Positions 14,311-24,519 are shown, counted from the stretch's first letter. The stretch is 32,615 bases of DNA from Rhodoplanes elegans (GCF_016653355.1 NZ_NHSK01000178.1:1-32615); one strand, 5' to 3'. Numbers and translations: made by a program. The notes: a model not told the origin generated them from the sequence alone.

Positions 14311-15302
14311 CCGGCGCCGCCGCCGGTCGCGCGCCGTGGCACGGCGCCGAGCCTTTCCCGGGCGACGAGGAGCTGGGCCGCGACCGAGGCGGCGATGACG
14401 GCCGGCGTCTTGCCGCCGATCTCCGGCAGGCCGATCGGGCAGACGAGCCGGGCGATCGCTTCGTCGGAGAGGCCGAGCGCGCGCGCCTGCGAGGCGAACC
14501 TCGCCCGCTTGGTCGACGACCCGATCATGCCGACCAGATCGAACTTTTCGAGCGACAGCGCCCGGGTCGCCACGGCGTAGTCGATGGCGTGGGCGTGCGT
14601 CATCACCAGGACGAGCGCGCCCGCCGGCGCGTCGTCGACCTCCCGGTCCGGGGTCTCGCTGTGGACCGCGACCGCGTTCGCCGGCAGATGGCTCGGAAAG
14701 GCCTCGGCCCGGCTGTCGATCCAGCGCACCGCGAAGGGCAGCGGCGCCAGCGCCAGCACCAAAGCGCGGCCGACATGGCCGGCGCCGAACAACAGCACCG
14801 GCGTGAGCTCGTCGCCGAATTCTTCCAAGAACGGAGCGCCGGATTCCGGACGGCCCGGCTTCTGATCAGAGGCGGCCGAGGTCGGCGCCGACACGATTTC
14901 GCGTCTAACGCGACCATCGTCGCCGAGGCGGGCCATCACCGTGAACGCCCCGCCGCGCTCCGCCGCCGCCAGCGCCGCGATCGTCTCCTGATCACGTGCG
15001 TCGAACACTTCGGTGAGCGTCGTGACGACGCCGCCGCAGCACTGGGCGAGATCGGGCCCGAGCGTCCAGGTGCGGAATCGCGCCCGCGTCGCATCGGGGC
15101 TCGCCAGCGCCGCCGTAGTCTCGGCCAAGACCTCGTATTCCAGCCGGCCGCCGCCGATCGTGCCCCAGAATCCGCCGTCCGGCCGCGCGACCAGCCGCGC
15201 GCCGGCCTCGCGCGGCGACGAGCCCGCGACCCGCACGACGCTGACCAGCGCGGCGCGGCCGTGCTGCGCGATCGTCTCGGCGATACGGGCCCAGATCGCC
15301 AT
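14301..15302 (-). CDS. xdhC: Xanthine dehydrogenase accessory protein XdhC
   Basis: A 333-residue chaperone that binds molybdenum cofactor, promotes its sulfuration and inserts it into the XdhB subunit. The N-terminal XdhC/CoxI domain shows VRVAGSSPREAGARLV (23-38), GTIGGGRLEYEVL (47-59) and a Cys pair C88-C89 in LAQCCGGVV. The C-terminal Rossmann-like domain has LLFGAGHVGRAL and ends with LVCPIGLPEIGGKTPAVIAASVAAQLL, typical of the family. It is the last gene of xdhA-xdhB-xdhC, 18 bases after xdhB. A small Pro/Ser-rich linker (about 139-154) joins the domains. Confidence 0.95.
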   Translation of the reverse strand: MAIWARIAETIAQHGRAALVSVVRVAGSSPREAGARLVARPDGGFWGTIGGGRLEYEVLAETTAALASPDATRARFRTWTLGPDLAQCCGGVVTTLTEVFDARDQETIAALAAAERGGAFTVMARLGDDGRVRREIVSAPTSAASDQKPGRPESGAPFLEEFGDELTPVLLFGAGHVGRALVLALAPLPFAVRWIDSRAEAFPSHLPANAVAVHSETPDREVDDAPAGALVLVMTHAHAIDYAVATRALSLEKFDLVGMIGSSTKRARFASQARALGLSDEAIARLVCPIGLPEIGGKTPAVIAASVAAQLLVARERLGAVPRRATGGGAGQG

Positions 15303-15320
15303 CGATGCTCCGCGACCCGA

Positions 15321-17666
15321 TCAGCTCGGCCGCGCCAGCGCCGTACCGAGCGCCGCCGCCACGTCGAACGCGCCGATCGCCGTGACGATCGCCTCCGGCG
15401 TCGCCGGGGCGTCGAGACGCGCGCCAGCGCCCGGAGACGCCGCTTCGACCGCGTCGGCGAGGGCGCAGAACACCGAGATGGCGAGATTGAAGGGCGGCTC
15501 GCCGACCGCCTTGGAACGATAGATCGTCTCCTCGCGATTGGCCCCGTCGAACAGTGCGACGCGGAAGTCGGTCGGCACGTCGGACGCGACCGGAATCTTG
15601 TAGGTCGACGGCGCGTGGGTGAGCAGCCGCCCCTCGGCGTCGAACACCAGCTCCTCGGTGGTAAGCCAGCCCATCCCCTGGACGAAGCCGCCTTCGATCT
15701 GGCCGATGTCGAGCGCCGGATTGAGCGAGCGGCCGACGTCGTGGAGGATGTCGACGCGCAAAACCTTGTTCTCGCCCGTGGTAACGTCGATCAGCACCTC
15801 GCTGACCGCGGCGCCCCAGGCGTAATAGAAGAACGGATGGCCGGTGCCGCGGGCGCGATCCCAGTGCAGCTTCGGCGTCTTGTAGAAACCGGTCGACGAC
15901 AGCGAGACGCGGCCGCAATGCGCCGCATGGGCGAGCTCGCCGAAACCGATGCGCTGATTGCCGATCTGCACGTGATCGTCGGCGAAGAGGATCTGCTCCT
16001 CCGGCACCTGCCAGTTGTCCGCCGCGAAGGCGACCATGCGGGCCTTGATGGTGCGGCACGCCGCCTGCACGGCCATGCCGTTGAGGTCGCTGCCCGACGA
16101 GGCCGCCGTCGGCGAGGTGTTGGGGACCTTCTCGGTCGAGGTCGGCGTGATGCGCACGCGATCGAGCCCGATGCCGAACTCTTCCGCCGCCACCTGCGCC
16201 ACCTTCTGGAACAGCCCCTGCCCCATCTCGGTGCCGCCGTGATTCAGATGCACCGAGCCGTCCTGATAGACATGCACGAGCGCGCCGGCCTGGTTCATCG
16301 AGGCGAGCGTGAACGAGATGCCGAACTTCAGCGGCGTCAGCGCGAGGCCGCGCTTGAGGATCGGTGACGTCTCGTTGAACGCCGCGATCGCGGCGCGGCG
16401 CGCCCGATAGTCGGAGGTCCGCTCCAGCTCCTCGATCAGCGCCAGACCGACGTCGTGATCCTCGATCGTCTGCCCGTAGGGCGTGCGGTCGCGACCGGGC
16501 GCGTAGAAATTGGCTTTCCGGATGTCGAGCGGATCGCGGCCGAGTGACCAGGCGATGGCGTCGATCACCCGCTCGGCCGCCAGCATGCCCTGCGGGCCAC
16601 CGAATCCGCGGAACGCCGTGTTGGAGACCGTGTGGGTCTTCACGCGGCGCGTGTCGATGCGGAAGGCGGGCAGATGATAGGTGTTGTCGGCGTGGAACAT
16701 GGCGCGGTCGACGACGCCGGCCGAGCAGTCCGCCGACATGCCGCAGCGCGCCGCGAGCAGCAGGTCGAGCCCGGCGATGCGCCCGTCGTCGTCGAAGCCG
16801 ACCGACCAGTCGGCGCGGAAATCGTGGCGCTTGCCCGTCATCATCATGTCGGCGTCGCGGTCGAGCCGCAGCTTGCACGGCCGGCCGGTGACGCGCGCCG
16901 CGAGCGCGGCGATCGCGGCCCACTGGCAGGCCTGCGTCTCCTTGCCGCCGAAGCCACCGCCCATGCGGCGGATCTCGCAGGTGACGAACGCGTCCGGCAC
17001 GCCGAGCGTGCGCGCCACGATGTGCTGCACCTCGGTCGGGTGCTGGGTCGAGGAATGCACCAGCATGGCGCCGTCCTCGCCCGGAATGGCGAGCGCGATC
17101 TGGCCCTCCAGATAGAAGTGCTCCTGGCCGCCCATGCGCAGCGTGCCGGACGCGTTTCGCGGCGCCGCGGCGATGACGGCATCGACGTTGCCGCCGACGA
17201 ACGCATAGTCGGGCAGGACGCGGGCGTCGGTGGCGAGCCCCTCGTCGATCGTGACGGCCGGTGGCGCCGGCGCGATCTCGATCATCGCGAGCGGCACGGC
17301 ACGGCGCGCCGCATCGCGGCTCGTCGCCACCACGGCGAACAGCGGCTGACCGTGGAACTCGATCGTGTCGGTCGCGAAGATCGGCTCGTCGTCCATATGG
17401 GCGGCGACGCAGTTCTTGCCCGGGATGTCGGCCGCCGTGATCACGGCGACGACGCCGGGCGCGCTTTTCACGCGATCGAGATCGAGCGCCGTGAGCGTGC
17501 CGCGCGCCTTGGTGGCGCCGCCGACCGCGACGTGAAGCGTGCCGGCCGGCTCCGGCAGATCGTCGATATAGGGCGCCGCGCCCTGCACCTGCTTGACCGC
17601 GCTGTCGTGCGGCAGCGGCTTCCTGACGTGACGCAGCATGTCCTCGGGCTTTTCACGAAGCGACAC
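15321..17666 (-). CDS. xdhB: Xanthine dehydrogenase molybdopterin-binding subunit
   Basis: A 781-residue large subunit that holds the molybdenum cofactor and oxidises hypoxanthine or xanthine. Active-site residues match true xanthine dehydrogenases: Q181 in GGQEHFYLE, E243 in RMGGGFGGKE, R353 in AFRGFGGPQG, and the catalytic base E723 in SKAVGEPPFN. Conservation of both E243 and R353 supports purine rather than aldehyde or CO substrates. Length is normal for the bacterial B subunit. The start overlaps the end of xdhA by 14 bases, so the two are translationally coupled. The enzyme acts in the cytoplasm as an (AB)2 complex. Confidence 0.96.
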   Translation of the reverse strand: MSLREKPEDMLRHVRKPLPHDSAVKQVQGAAPYIDDLPEPAGTLHVAVGGATKARGTLTALDLDRVKSAPGVVAVITAADIPGKNCVAAHMDDEPIFATDTIEFHGQPLFAVVATSRDAARRAVPLAMIEIAPAPPAVTIDEGLATDARVLPDYAFVGGNVDAVIAAAPRNASGTLRMGGQEHFYLEGQIALAIPGEDGAMLVHSSTQHPTEVQHIVARTLGVPDAFVTCEIRRMGGGFGGKETQACQWAAIAALAARVTGRPCKLRLDRDADMMMTGKRHDFRADWSVGFDDDGRIAGLDLLLAARCGMSADCSAGVVDRAMFHADNTYHLPAFRIDTRRVKTHTVSNTAFRGFGGPQGMLAAERVIDAIAWSLGRDPLDIRKANFYAPGRDRTPYGQTIEDHDVGLALIEELERTSDYRARRAAIAAFNETSPILKRGLALTPLKFGISFTLASMNQAGALVHVYQDGSVHLNHGGTEMGQGLFQKVAQVAAEEFGIGLDRVRITPTSTEKVPNTSPTAASSGSDLNGMAVQAACRTIKARMVAFAADNWQVPEEQILFADDHVQIGNQRIGFGELAHAAHCGRVSLSSTGFYKTPKLHWDRARGTGHPFFYYAWGAAVSEVLIDVTTGENKVLRVDILHDVGRSLNPALDIGQIEGGFVQGMGWLTTEELVFDAEGRLLTHAPSTYKIPVASDVPTDFRVALFDGANREETIYRSKAVGEPPFNLAISVFCALADAVEAASPGAGARLDAPATPEAIVTAIGAFDVAAALGTALARPS

Positions 17667-19152
17667 GGCCGACCTCCCTCGGGCGCACGCGCGTGGTCGT
17701 CCCCGGCACGCCGGCGATCTCGGCCAGCGCCTTGATCACGGTGGTCTTGGCGACCTGCAGCCGATAGGCGGCGCTGCCGCGCTGGTCGGTGAGCGGGGTG
17801 AAGTCGGCGCCGATATTGTCCGCCGCCGCGCGCCAGGTCGCGGGATCGGCGAGCGGGGCGCCGGCGAGCGCCTGCTCCACCGCCGTGGCGCGCTGCGGCA
17901 CGCCGGCCATGCCGCCGAAGGCGATCCGGGCGGACGCGATCTGATCACCTCGCAGCGTGATCGCGAAGGCGCCCATCACGGCCGAGATATCCTCGTCCAT
18001 GCGCTTGGTGATCTTGAACACGCGCAGCCGCGTGTCGGCGGCCGGCTTCGGCACCACCAGACGGCGGACGAACTCGCCCTTCTCGCGGTCCTGCTTGCCA
18101 TAGGCGATGAAGAACTTTTCCACCGGCAGCGTGCGGACGCGGTCGCCCTTGCGCAGCTCCACGGTGGCGCCGAGCGCGATCAGCACCGGCGCGAGATCGC
18201 CGATCGGCGAGCCGTTGGCGATGTTGCCGCCGACCGTGCCCGAGCTGCGCACCTGGGTCGAGCCGAACCGGCGCATCAGCTCGTCGACGTCGGGGTCGAG
18301 CCCGCCGAGCAGCGGCTTGGCCCGCGCGAGCGGCAGCGCCGCGCCGAGCGTCAGCGTCTCGGCCGTGTCGGCGACGGCATCGAGCCCGGCGACGCGGCCG
18401 ACATGGACGATCTTGGGCAGCGCGGCGAGCTTCTTGGTGACCCACAGGCCGACATCGGTGGCGCCCGCCACGATGGTCGCATCCGGGTGCTGCTCCAGCA
18501 GCGCGGCGAGGGAGTCTTCGCTCGCCGGTGCGGCGAAGAACGAGGTCTCGTCCCCGACGAAGACGTCCTGGCCGTCATCGAGCTCGCGCAAGCGCGCGAG
18601 ACGCTCCGCCGCGGTGCGGGCGAAGCGGTCGGCGGCCGGCGCGGCGAGGCTCGCCGTCGCGGCGTCGACGATCGGGCGGTAGCCCGTGCAGCGGCAGAGG
18701 TTTCCCGCCAGGACCTCGTCGATCTCGTCACGCGACGGCGCGCGGTCGCGCGGCCCCGTCTCGGACACGCGGTGGTAGTGGGCGAACAGGCTCATCACGA
18801 TGCCGGGTGTGCAGAAGCCGCATTGCGAGCCGTGGCCCTGCGCCAGCGCCGCCTGCACCGGGTGCAGGGCGCCCACCTCGTCGGCCAGATCCTCCACCGT
18901 GATCAGCTCGGCGCCGTCGATCTGGCCCAGGAAGGCGATGCAGGAGTTGACCGGCTCGTAGACGACGCGATCGCCGCGACGGCGCGCCAGCACCACCGTG
19001 CAGGCGCCGCAGTCGCCCTCGGCACACGCCTCCTTGGTGCCGGTCGAGCGTTCGTCCAAACGCAACCAGTCGAGCACCGTGGTGCGCGGCGCGAAACCGC
19101 GCAGCCGAAGAACCCGCCCGCGGCGGATGATCTGGATACAGTCTCGCGACAT
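17653..19152 (-). CDS. xdhA: Xanthine dehydrogenase FeS/FAD subunit
   Basis: A 499-residue small subunit. The N-terminal plant-type 2Fe-2S cluster uses C43, C48, C51 (CAEGDCGAC) and C71. The second cluster uses C111, C114 (CGFC), C153 and C155 (CRC). The FAD domain follows from about residue 190, with ATIVAGATDVGLWVTK and GGNIANGSPIGDLAPVLIALGA, and then the CO-dehydrogenase flavoprotein C-terminal domain. Electrons pass from the Mo centre through the two clusters to FAD and NAD+. The ATG at 19152 is preceded by GGAGGAG, which fixes the start. It is the first gene of the xdhABC operon. Confidence 0.96.
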   Translation of the reverse strand: MSRDCIQIIRRGRVLRLRGFAPRTTVLDWLRLDERSTGTKEACAEGDCGACTVVLARRRGDRVVYEPVNSCIAFLGQIDGAELITVEDLADEVGALHPVQAALAQGHGSQCGFCTPGIVMSLFAHYHRVSETGPRDRAPSRDEIDEVLAGNLCRCTGYRPIVDAATASLAAPAADRFARTAAERLARLRELDDGQDVFVGDETSFFAAPASEDSLAALLEQHPDATIVAGATDVGLWVTKKLAALPKIVHVGRVAGLDAVADTAETLTLGAALPLARAKPLLGGLDPDVDELMRRFGSTQVRSSGTVGGNIANGSPIGDLAPVLIALGATVELRKGDRVRTLPVEKFFIAYGKQDREKGEFVRRLVVPKPAADTRLRVFKITKRMDEDISAVMGAFAITLRGDQIASARIAFGGMAGVPQRATAVEQALAGAPLADPATWRAAADNIGADFTPLTDQRGSAAYRLQVAKTTVIKALAEIAGVPGTTTRVRPREVGRVAS

Positions 19153-19299
19153 GACTCCTCCGGGAAGCCGCGAATCATACGAGATCGAAACTCGCTTCGG
19201 TAGCGGCGAGTTTACGCAGCCGCCGCCCAGCCGGCAGGCAGGAGGCGGTGACCGGCGGTGCGGGTGCATATGCAAAGCCTGTGGATCGGCGGCGTGGTT

Positions 19300-19456
19300 C
19301 CCTCTCCCCGCACGCGGGGAGAGGGTGGCTCGGACCGAAGGTTCGAGACGGGTGAGGGGCGTTTCCGTAAGGCTCAGACTCGCGGCGACGCCCCCTCACC
19401 CGGTATCCGCGCTGGACGCGCGGACACCGACCTCTCCCCCGCACGCGGGGAGAGGT
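19300..19456. repeat. CCTCTCCC-type palindromic element, copy 1, in the 460-bp gap 19153-19612
   Basis: Hairpin CCCTCTCCCC-gcacgc-GGGGAGAGGG (19300-19325) and a partner, ACCTCTCCCCC...GGGGAGAGGT (about 19430-19456), flank GGTGAGGGGCG and CGCCCCCTCACC words that also pair. The element lies between xdhA and the divergent hydantoinase gene. The rest of the gap holds a TGCATATGCA palindrome (19265-19274) and repeated GGCGAGGT words just before the hydantoinase, but no gene that I can support. Confidence 0.8.
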
Positions 19457-19612
19457 CACGGCGAGGCTCGCGGCGAGGTCGCACGCTCGCGCCCGGCGCG
19501 CGGCGAGGTCCCGCCGTTGCGCCGGAATCCGGATCGGGGTAAGCCTCGCGACCGGTCCCGCGCGGCCGCCCGATCCCTCCGGCCGCGGCTTTTCCCGCAT
19601 CCGGAGCGTCCT

Positions 19613-21025
19613 ATGTCCGACTACGATCTTTCCATCCGCGGCGGCACCGTCGTGACGGCGAGCGACACGGTGCGGGCCGATGTCGGCATCCGCGGCGGCC
19701 GCATCGTCGCGGTCGCCGAGCGGATCGAGGGCGCGGCGCGCGAGATCGACGCCTCCGGCCTCCTGGTCATGCCGGGCGGCATCGACAGCCACGTCCACCT
19801 CGCCCAGCCGACCTTCGGCGGGCCGAAGATGTCGGACGACTTCTTGACCGGCACCCGCGCCGCGATCGCCGGCGGCACCACGACGGTGCTGCCCTTCGCG
19901 ATGCAGCCGCGCGGCGCCGGCCTGCGCGCCGTCGTCCAGGAGTATCACCAGGAGGCCGACGGCAAGGCCTATTGCGACTACGGCTTCCATCTGATCATCA
20001 CCAACCCGTCGCCGTCCGTGCTCGGCCAGGAGCTGCCGGCGCTGGTCGGCGACGGCTACACCTCGTTCAAGGTGTTCATGACCTACGACGACATGGTCCT
20101 GAACGACCGCGAGCTCCTGGAGGTGTTCGAGTGCGCGCGCGGCTGCCGGGCGCTCGTGATGGTCCACGCCGAAGGCTACGACGCCATCAAGTTCATGACC
20201 GAGCGGCTGGAGCGGGCCGGCAAGACGGCGCCCTATTATCACGGCGTGTCGCGGCCCGAGATCGTCGAGCGCGAGGCGGCGCACCGCGCCATCAGCCACG
20301 CCGAGCTGACCGACGTGCCGATCATGATCGTCCACGTCTCCGGCCGCGAGGCGATGGAGCAGATCCGCTGGGCCCAGAACCGCGGCATGAAGGTCTACGG
20401 CGAGACCTGCCCGCAATACATCGCGCTGACGGCCGACGACATGAAGGGCCTCAACATGGACGAGAGCGGCGGCAAGTATGTCTGCTCGCCGCCACCGCGC
20501 GACCATGCGAGCCAGGAGGCGATCTGGCAAGGCCTCACGGCGGGCGTGTTCCAGACCTTCTCGTCCGACCACTGCCCGTTCATGGACGGCGTCGACGGCA
20601 AGCGCAGCCCGAAGGCCAAGACCTCGTTCAAGTGGGTGCCGAACGGCATCCCGGGCGTCGAGACCCGCATGGCGGTGCTGTGGGGCTTGGGCGTTGCCCA
20701 AGGGCGAATTGGCATGAACGAGTTCGTCGCGTTGACCTCGACCAACCACGCCAAGATGTACGGGCTCTATCCGAAGAAGGGCTCGATCGCGCCCGGCTTC
20801 GACGCCGACATCGTGCTGTGGGATCCAGCCCGCAAGGAGACGATCCGCCAGGCGCTGATGCACGGAGCCTGCGACTACACGCCCTACGAGGGCCTCGCCG
20901 TGACGGGCTGGCCCGTGATGACGATCCTCAAGGGCAAGCCGGTGTGCGAGGAGGGCAGGATCCTCGGCGCGCCCGGCGACGGCGCCTTCCTCAAGCGCGG
21001 CATCTCGCCCTACGCGTCGAAGTGA
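19613..21025 (+). CDS. D-hydantoinase / dihydropyrimidinase
   Basis: A 470-residue zinc amidohydrolase that opens cyclic diamides such as dihydrouracil, hydantoins or related rings. Metal ligands are all visible: H60 and H62 (DSHVHL), carboxylated Lys K153 (SFKVFMTYDD), H185 (VMVHAEGYD), H241 (IVHVSGREA) and D319 (SSDHCPF). The sequence pattern follows the hydantoinase/phenylhydantoinase group (PGGIDSHVH, MTYDDMVLND, TCPQYIALT). Allantoinase is less likely but cannot be excluded without comparison. The gene lies between xdhABC and ureEFG, in line with a role in purine or pyrimidine nitrogen use. The Shine-Dalgarno is GGAG, about nine bases upstream. Confidence 0.92.
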   Translation: MSDYDLSIRGGTVVTASDTVRADVGIRGGRIVAVAERIEGAAREIDASGLLVMPGGIDSHVHLAQPTFGGPKMSDDFLTGTRAAIAGGTTTVLPFAMQPRGAGLRAVVQEYHQEADGKAYCDYGFHLIITNPSPSVLGQELPALVGDGYTSFKVFMTYDDMVLNDRELLEVFECARGCRALVMVHAEGYDAIKFMTERLERAGKTAPYYHGVSRPEIVEREAAHRAISHAELTDVPIMIVHVSGREAMEQIRWAQNRGMKVYGETCPQYIALTADDMKGLNMDESGGKYVCSPPPRDHASQEAIWQGLTAGVFQTFSSDHCPFMDGVDGKRSPKAKTSFKWVPNGIPGVETRMAVLWGLGVAQGRIGMNEFVALTSTNHAKMYGLYPKKGSIAPGFDADIVLWDPARKETIRQALMHGACDYTPYEGLAVTGWPVMTILKGKPVCEEGRILGAPGDGAFLKRGISPYASK

Positions 21026-21060
21026 GCTTGGTCGCGGCTCAGCGCGAGCCGCTGGCCGTA

Positions 21061-21207
21061 ACCCTCTCCCTGAGGGAGAGGGTCGATCGCGAGCAAAGCT
21101 CGCGACCGGGGTGAGGGTTTACGGCGCCAGTTGGCTGGCCTCGGCACCCCCTCACCCGGATCTCGCGCATTTGCGCGAGATCCGACCTCTCCCCGCTGGG
21201 GAGAGGT
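21061..21207. repeat. CCTCTCCC-type palindromic element, copy 2
   Basis: A chain of perfect hairpins: ACCCTCTCCC-tga-GGGAGAGGGT (21061-21083), TCGCGAGC-aaa-GCTCGCGA (21087-21105), GGATCTCGCGCA-tt-TGCGCGAGATCC (21158-21183) and ACCTCTCCCC-gct-GGGGAGAGGT (21185-21207). It fills the gap between the convergent hydantoinase and ureG genes. It is well placed to end both transcripts, although no T-run follows. Confidence 0.85.
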
Positions 21208-21221
21208 GAAGCACGGCAACC

Positions 21222-21842
<621 letters not shown>

Positions 21843-21893
21843 GGCGAAACCTCGGATGTTAGTCTGGACGGAATACATGGACTGTGTCTCTCC

Positions 21894-22001
21894 GCCCTCA
21901 TTCTGAGGAGCGGACCGCAGGTCGGCGTCTCGAAGGACGAGGGTGGCCCGGGCGGCTCATGGTTCGAGACGCGCTCTTCGAGCGCTCCTCACCATGAGGC
22001 C
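21894..22001. repeat. Palindromic element, family D, between ureF and ureG
   Basis: The outer arms CCTCAttcTGAGGAGCG (21896-21912) and CGCTCCTCAccaTGAGG (21983-21999) are inverted copies, and each is itself a small hairpin. Inner words GCGTCTCGAAGGACGAGGG and GGTTCGAGACGC also pair in part. Elements like this are frequent between genes in Bradyrhizobium-like genomes. This one lies inside what should be a single ure transcript. Confidence 0.8.
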
Positions 22002-22030
22002 GTGAGAGGTGGTGCGGCTGTTCATTTTTA

Positions 22031-22732
22031 TCACGACCGGAACAGCCGGGTGTACTGGGTCTCGTGCCGCATCGAGGCGATGTCGGCCCGGAACGCGGCG
22101 CTGCCGATGTCGTCGAGCGGCGTTTCAACAGCGCGCGCGCAGGTCCCGGCGGCGAGCGGCTCCAGCGCGGCGAGCACGCGCTGGCCGTCGGTCTGGCCGA
22201 GCGGCACGAGGCGCACCCCGGCCGAGATCAGGTTCGCCACCAGCGCATGGACGAAGGCGTGCAGGGCGGGCTCGCGGGCGATGCCGTGACCGGCCGTCGC
22301 GACCGCCACGGCGATCGGATAGGCGACGTGACCGTCCGGTCCGAGCGGCAGCCGGTCGAGGGCCGCGCAATGCCAGGCCGAGCGGATCGCCGCGACGAAG
22401 GCTTTTCCTTGAGTCGTGGTCTCCAGGAAGCGTTCGCGCGAGGGGACCAGCGCCAAGGCCAGCTCGGCCGTCTCGGCGAGCCCCGCCACGTCGTTCGCCA
22501 CGGTGGCGCGATGCGCATGGGCGAACAGCGCGGCGTCGCAGAACAGGCCGCCATCGCGCAGCATCGCGGCGAGCCAGCGCCGCAGCGTTTCGGCGTCGCG
22601 GATGTCGCCCGCCTCGACGGCCCATTCGAGCCCGCTCGAATAGGCGAAGGCGCCGACCGGGAAGGACGGCGACATCCAGGCGAGCAGCCGCCACAGCGCC
22701 CCCGCCGACACGGTGCCGGCGGGTTCAGTCAT
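22031..22732 (-). CDS. ureF: Urease accessory protein UreF
   Basis: A 233-residue helical protein that acts with UreD(H) and UreG to load nickel into urease. Family blocks are [27 protein letters not shown] near the N-terminus and [15 protein letters not shown] in the middle. The C-terminal [23 protein letters not shown] is also typical. The ATG at 22732 overlaps the ureE stop in ATGACTGA, which shows translational coupling. An open frame continues upstream to 22879, but it encodes only a Met/Ile/Thr run that is the out-of-frame reading of the ureE His tail, so the longer start was rejected. Confidence 0.94.
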   Translation of the reverse strand: MTEPAGTVSAGALWRLLAWMSPSFPVGAFAYSSGLEWAVEAGDIRDAETLRRWLAAMLRDGGLFCDAALFAHAHRATVANDVAGLAETAELALALVPSRERFLETTTQGKAFVAAIRSAWHCAALDRLPLGPDGHVAYPIAVAVATAGHGIAREPALHAFVHALVANLISAGVRLVPLGQTDGQRVLAALEPLAAGTCARAVETPLDDIGSAAFRADIASMRHETQYTRLFRS

Positions 22733-23303
22733 GCCGATGGGGTTGGCCATGACCATGGCGGTGGCCATGATCGTGACCATGCGCATGGTCGTGATCATGA
22801 TGATGATCATGATCGTGGTGATGATGATCGTGAGCGTGGTCGGCGCCGGTGTGACCATGCCCATGCCCGCCCGGCGCATAGGCGCCCGACTCGGGATCGA
22901 ACGCCGCGTCGACCGGCGTGAGCGTCGCGCCGAGCCCGCGGAGCATGTCCTCCAGGACGTGGTCGCGGCGGATGCGCAGGCGGTCGCCGACGATCTGCAC
23001 CTCGGTGTGGCGGTTGCCGATGTGCCAGGCGAGCCGCGCCAGCGCGGCCGGGCTCGCCGCAGCCACCTCGATCAGCGCCTCCGGTCGCGCCGCGACCAGC
23101 ACGACGCGCCCGTCCTCGAGCAGCAGGCCGTCGCCGTCGAGAAGCCGCGTCGCCTCGGGCAGATCGAGCAGGAAGGCGGTGCCGTTCTCCCCCGTCATCA
23201 CGAGACGGCGACGATGGCGGTCGCCGGCGTCGAGCAGGACACGGTCGGCGACCGTGTCCGGCGGCACCGTCCCGCGCGGCATTACAGCGGTGGCTCGCAG
23301 CAT
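22725..23303 (-). CDS. ureE: Urease accessory nickel metallochaperone UreE with long His tail
   Basis: A 192-residue nickel chaperone that hands Ni2+ to UreG. The N-terminal domain carries [20 protein letters not shown], and the metal-binding C-terminal domain has [17 protein letters not shown]. From about residue 145 to the end it becomes a His/Asp/Gly tail with 23 His in 48 residues, as in Klebsiella-type UreE but longer than usual. Such tails store or buffer nickel. The ATG at 23303 has GAGGATGG directly upstream. An in-frame ATG seven codons later is the alternative. It is the first gene of ureEFG. No ureA, ureB, ureC or ureD is near. Confidence 0.94.
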   Translation of the reverse strand: MLRATAVMPRGTVPPDTVADRVLLDAGDRHRRRLVMTGENGTAFLLDLPEATRLLDGDGLLLEDGRVVLVAARPEALIEVAAASPAALARLAWHIGNRHTEVQIVGDRLRIRRDHVLEDMLRGLGATLTPVDAAFDPESGAYAPGGHGHGHTGADHAHDHHHHDHDHHHDHDHAHGHDHGHRHGHGQPHRHD

Positions 23304-23344
23304 TCCATCCTCACGATCCGCGGCTTCGCGTTCCGCGGCTCTCG

Positions 23345-23361
23345 TACCACTTTTCATACCA
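23345..23361. promoter_or_regulatory. Possible operator: TACCA direct repeat with 12-bp period
   Basis: TACCA occurs at 23345-23349 and 23357-23361 around CTTTTCA, in the 205-bp region between the divergent ureE and TRAP binding-protein genes. On the minus strand this reads TGGTATGAAAAGTGGTACG, 42 bases or more before the ureE ATG. It is the most AT-rich spot in that gap. Evidence is limited to the repeat itself. Confidence 0.25.
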
Positions 23362-23508
23362 AAGCCGCCGGACAGATCTGCGTTTTCCCCGGATCGCTCG
23401 TCGATTAGGCAGCGTGATAGCGTTTCGGGCGACGTCCGCGAGTTTCGTTCGACGCCCCCGCCAGACGTTCCCCTGTTTCTGTGCCACCCATAGCCATCGG
23501 GGAATGCG

Positions 23509-24519
23509 ATGAACAGTCTTCTCGACACCACCCGTCTGTCCCGCCGCTCCGTCCTGGCCGGCACCGCGGCCACGGTCTTCGTCGGCTCGCGGGCCCGCGC
23601 CGCCGACTACACCTGGCGGCTCGGCCTCAGCCAGCCGGTCGACAGCCCCAACTTCATCCGCCTGAAGGAGATGACCGAGCGGGTCCGCACCGAGACGGGC
23701 GGACGGCTCGACATCTCCATGCACGGCGGCGGCGTGCTCGGGTCCGACACCAAGATGCTCGCCATGCTGCAGAGCGGCGAGCTCGAGATGTACAACGCCG
23801 GCAACGTGCTCGGGCCGATCGTTCCGGTCACCGAGATGCCCGGCCTGCCGTTCACGTTCAAGAGCCCAGCCGAGGTCTTCAAGGCGCTCGACGGCGATCT
23901 CGGCGACTACATCCGGGCGGAGCTCCTGGCCAAGGGCATCCACGCGTTCCGCTGGGGCGGCGACAACGGCTTCCACCATCTCACGACGAGCACCAAGCCG
24001 ATCCGCACCGTCGAGGATCTCGCCGGCATGACCATGCGCGCGCCGGTGCAGGAGATGACGGTCGACTTCTTCCAGGCGCTCGGCGCCGTGCCGAAGAAGT
24101 TCCCGCTCAGCCAGCTCTACCAGGTGCTCAAGGACAAGACCTGCGACGCCCAGACCGACCCGCTGTTCCTGATCGTGCTGATGCGGCTCTACGAGGTGCA
24201 GACCTATCTCAGTCTCACCAACCATTGGTGGTCCGGCTTCACCTTCACGGTCAATGCGGCCGCCTGGAACAAGCTGCCGGACGACCTCAAGGCGGTGGTG
24301 GATCGGAACGTGAGGATCAGCGCGCTCGCCCAACGCCAGGACGTCGAGAAGGCGACCGCCGAAGCGATCGGGATCCTTCAGGCCAAGGGCATGATCGTCA
24401 ACCAGTGCGACGTCTCCGGCTTCAAGAGGCCGCTCGGCGCCTTCTATGCCAAGTGGAAAGGCGTCTACGGCAGCAAGGCGTGGTCGCTGCTGGAGGCGCA
24501 TGTCGGCAAGCTGACCTGA
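23509..24519 (+). CDS. TRAP transporter substrate-binding protein (DctP family)
   Basis: A 336-residue periplasmic solute receptor. The N-terminus [21 protein letters not shown] is a Tat-like signal with RR at 12-13. The DctP fold follows ([24 protein letters not shown]..., [21 protein letters not shown]). R177 in GMTMRAPV is the family arginine that usually grips the substrate carboxylate. TRAP receptors feed organic acids to a DctQ/DctM membrane pair driven by the sodium gradient. Neither membrane subunit is in the window, so this is an orphan receptor or its partners lie elsewhere. A strong hairpin terminator follows at once, which shows a single-gene transcript. Confidence 0.92.
   Translation: MNSLLDTTRLSRRSVLAGTAATVFVGSRARAADYTWRLGLSQPVDSPNFIRLKEMTERVRTETGGRLDISMHGGGVLGSDTKMLAMLQSGELEMYNAGNVLGPIVPVTEMPGLPFTFKSPAEVFKALDGDLGDYIRAELLAKGIHAFRWGGDNGFHHLTTSTKPIRTVEDLAGMTMRAPVQEMTVDFFQALGAVPKKFPLSQLYQVLKDKTCDAQTDPLFLIVLMRLYEVQTYLSLTNHWWSGFTFTVNAAAWNKLPDDLKAVVDRNVRISALAQRQDVEKATAEAIGILQAKGMIVNQCDVSGFKRPLGAFYAKWKGVYGSKAWSLLEAHVGKLT

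Noticed and set aside
13929-16367. 812-codon open frame on the plus strand
   Set aside because: It runs out of frame through the pseudouridine synthase and then antisense through xdhC and xdhB. It has no recognisable domain, and the real genes are unambiguous.
22740-22870. Repetitive CAT/GAC array that could be read as a tandem repeat or CRISPR-like array
   Set aside because: It has no regular repeat-spacer pattern and is fully explained by the His/Asp-rich coding of ureE.
22733-22879. N-terminal extension of UreF with a Met/Ile/Thr-rich segment that looks like a membrane helix
   Set aside because: It is the alternate-frame reading of the His-rich tail of ureE. UreF family N-termini start at the ATG at 22732.
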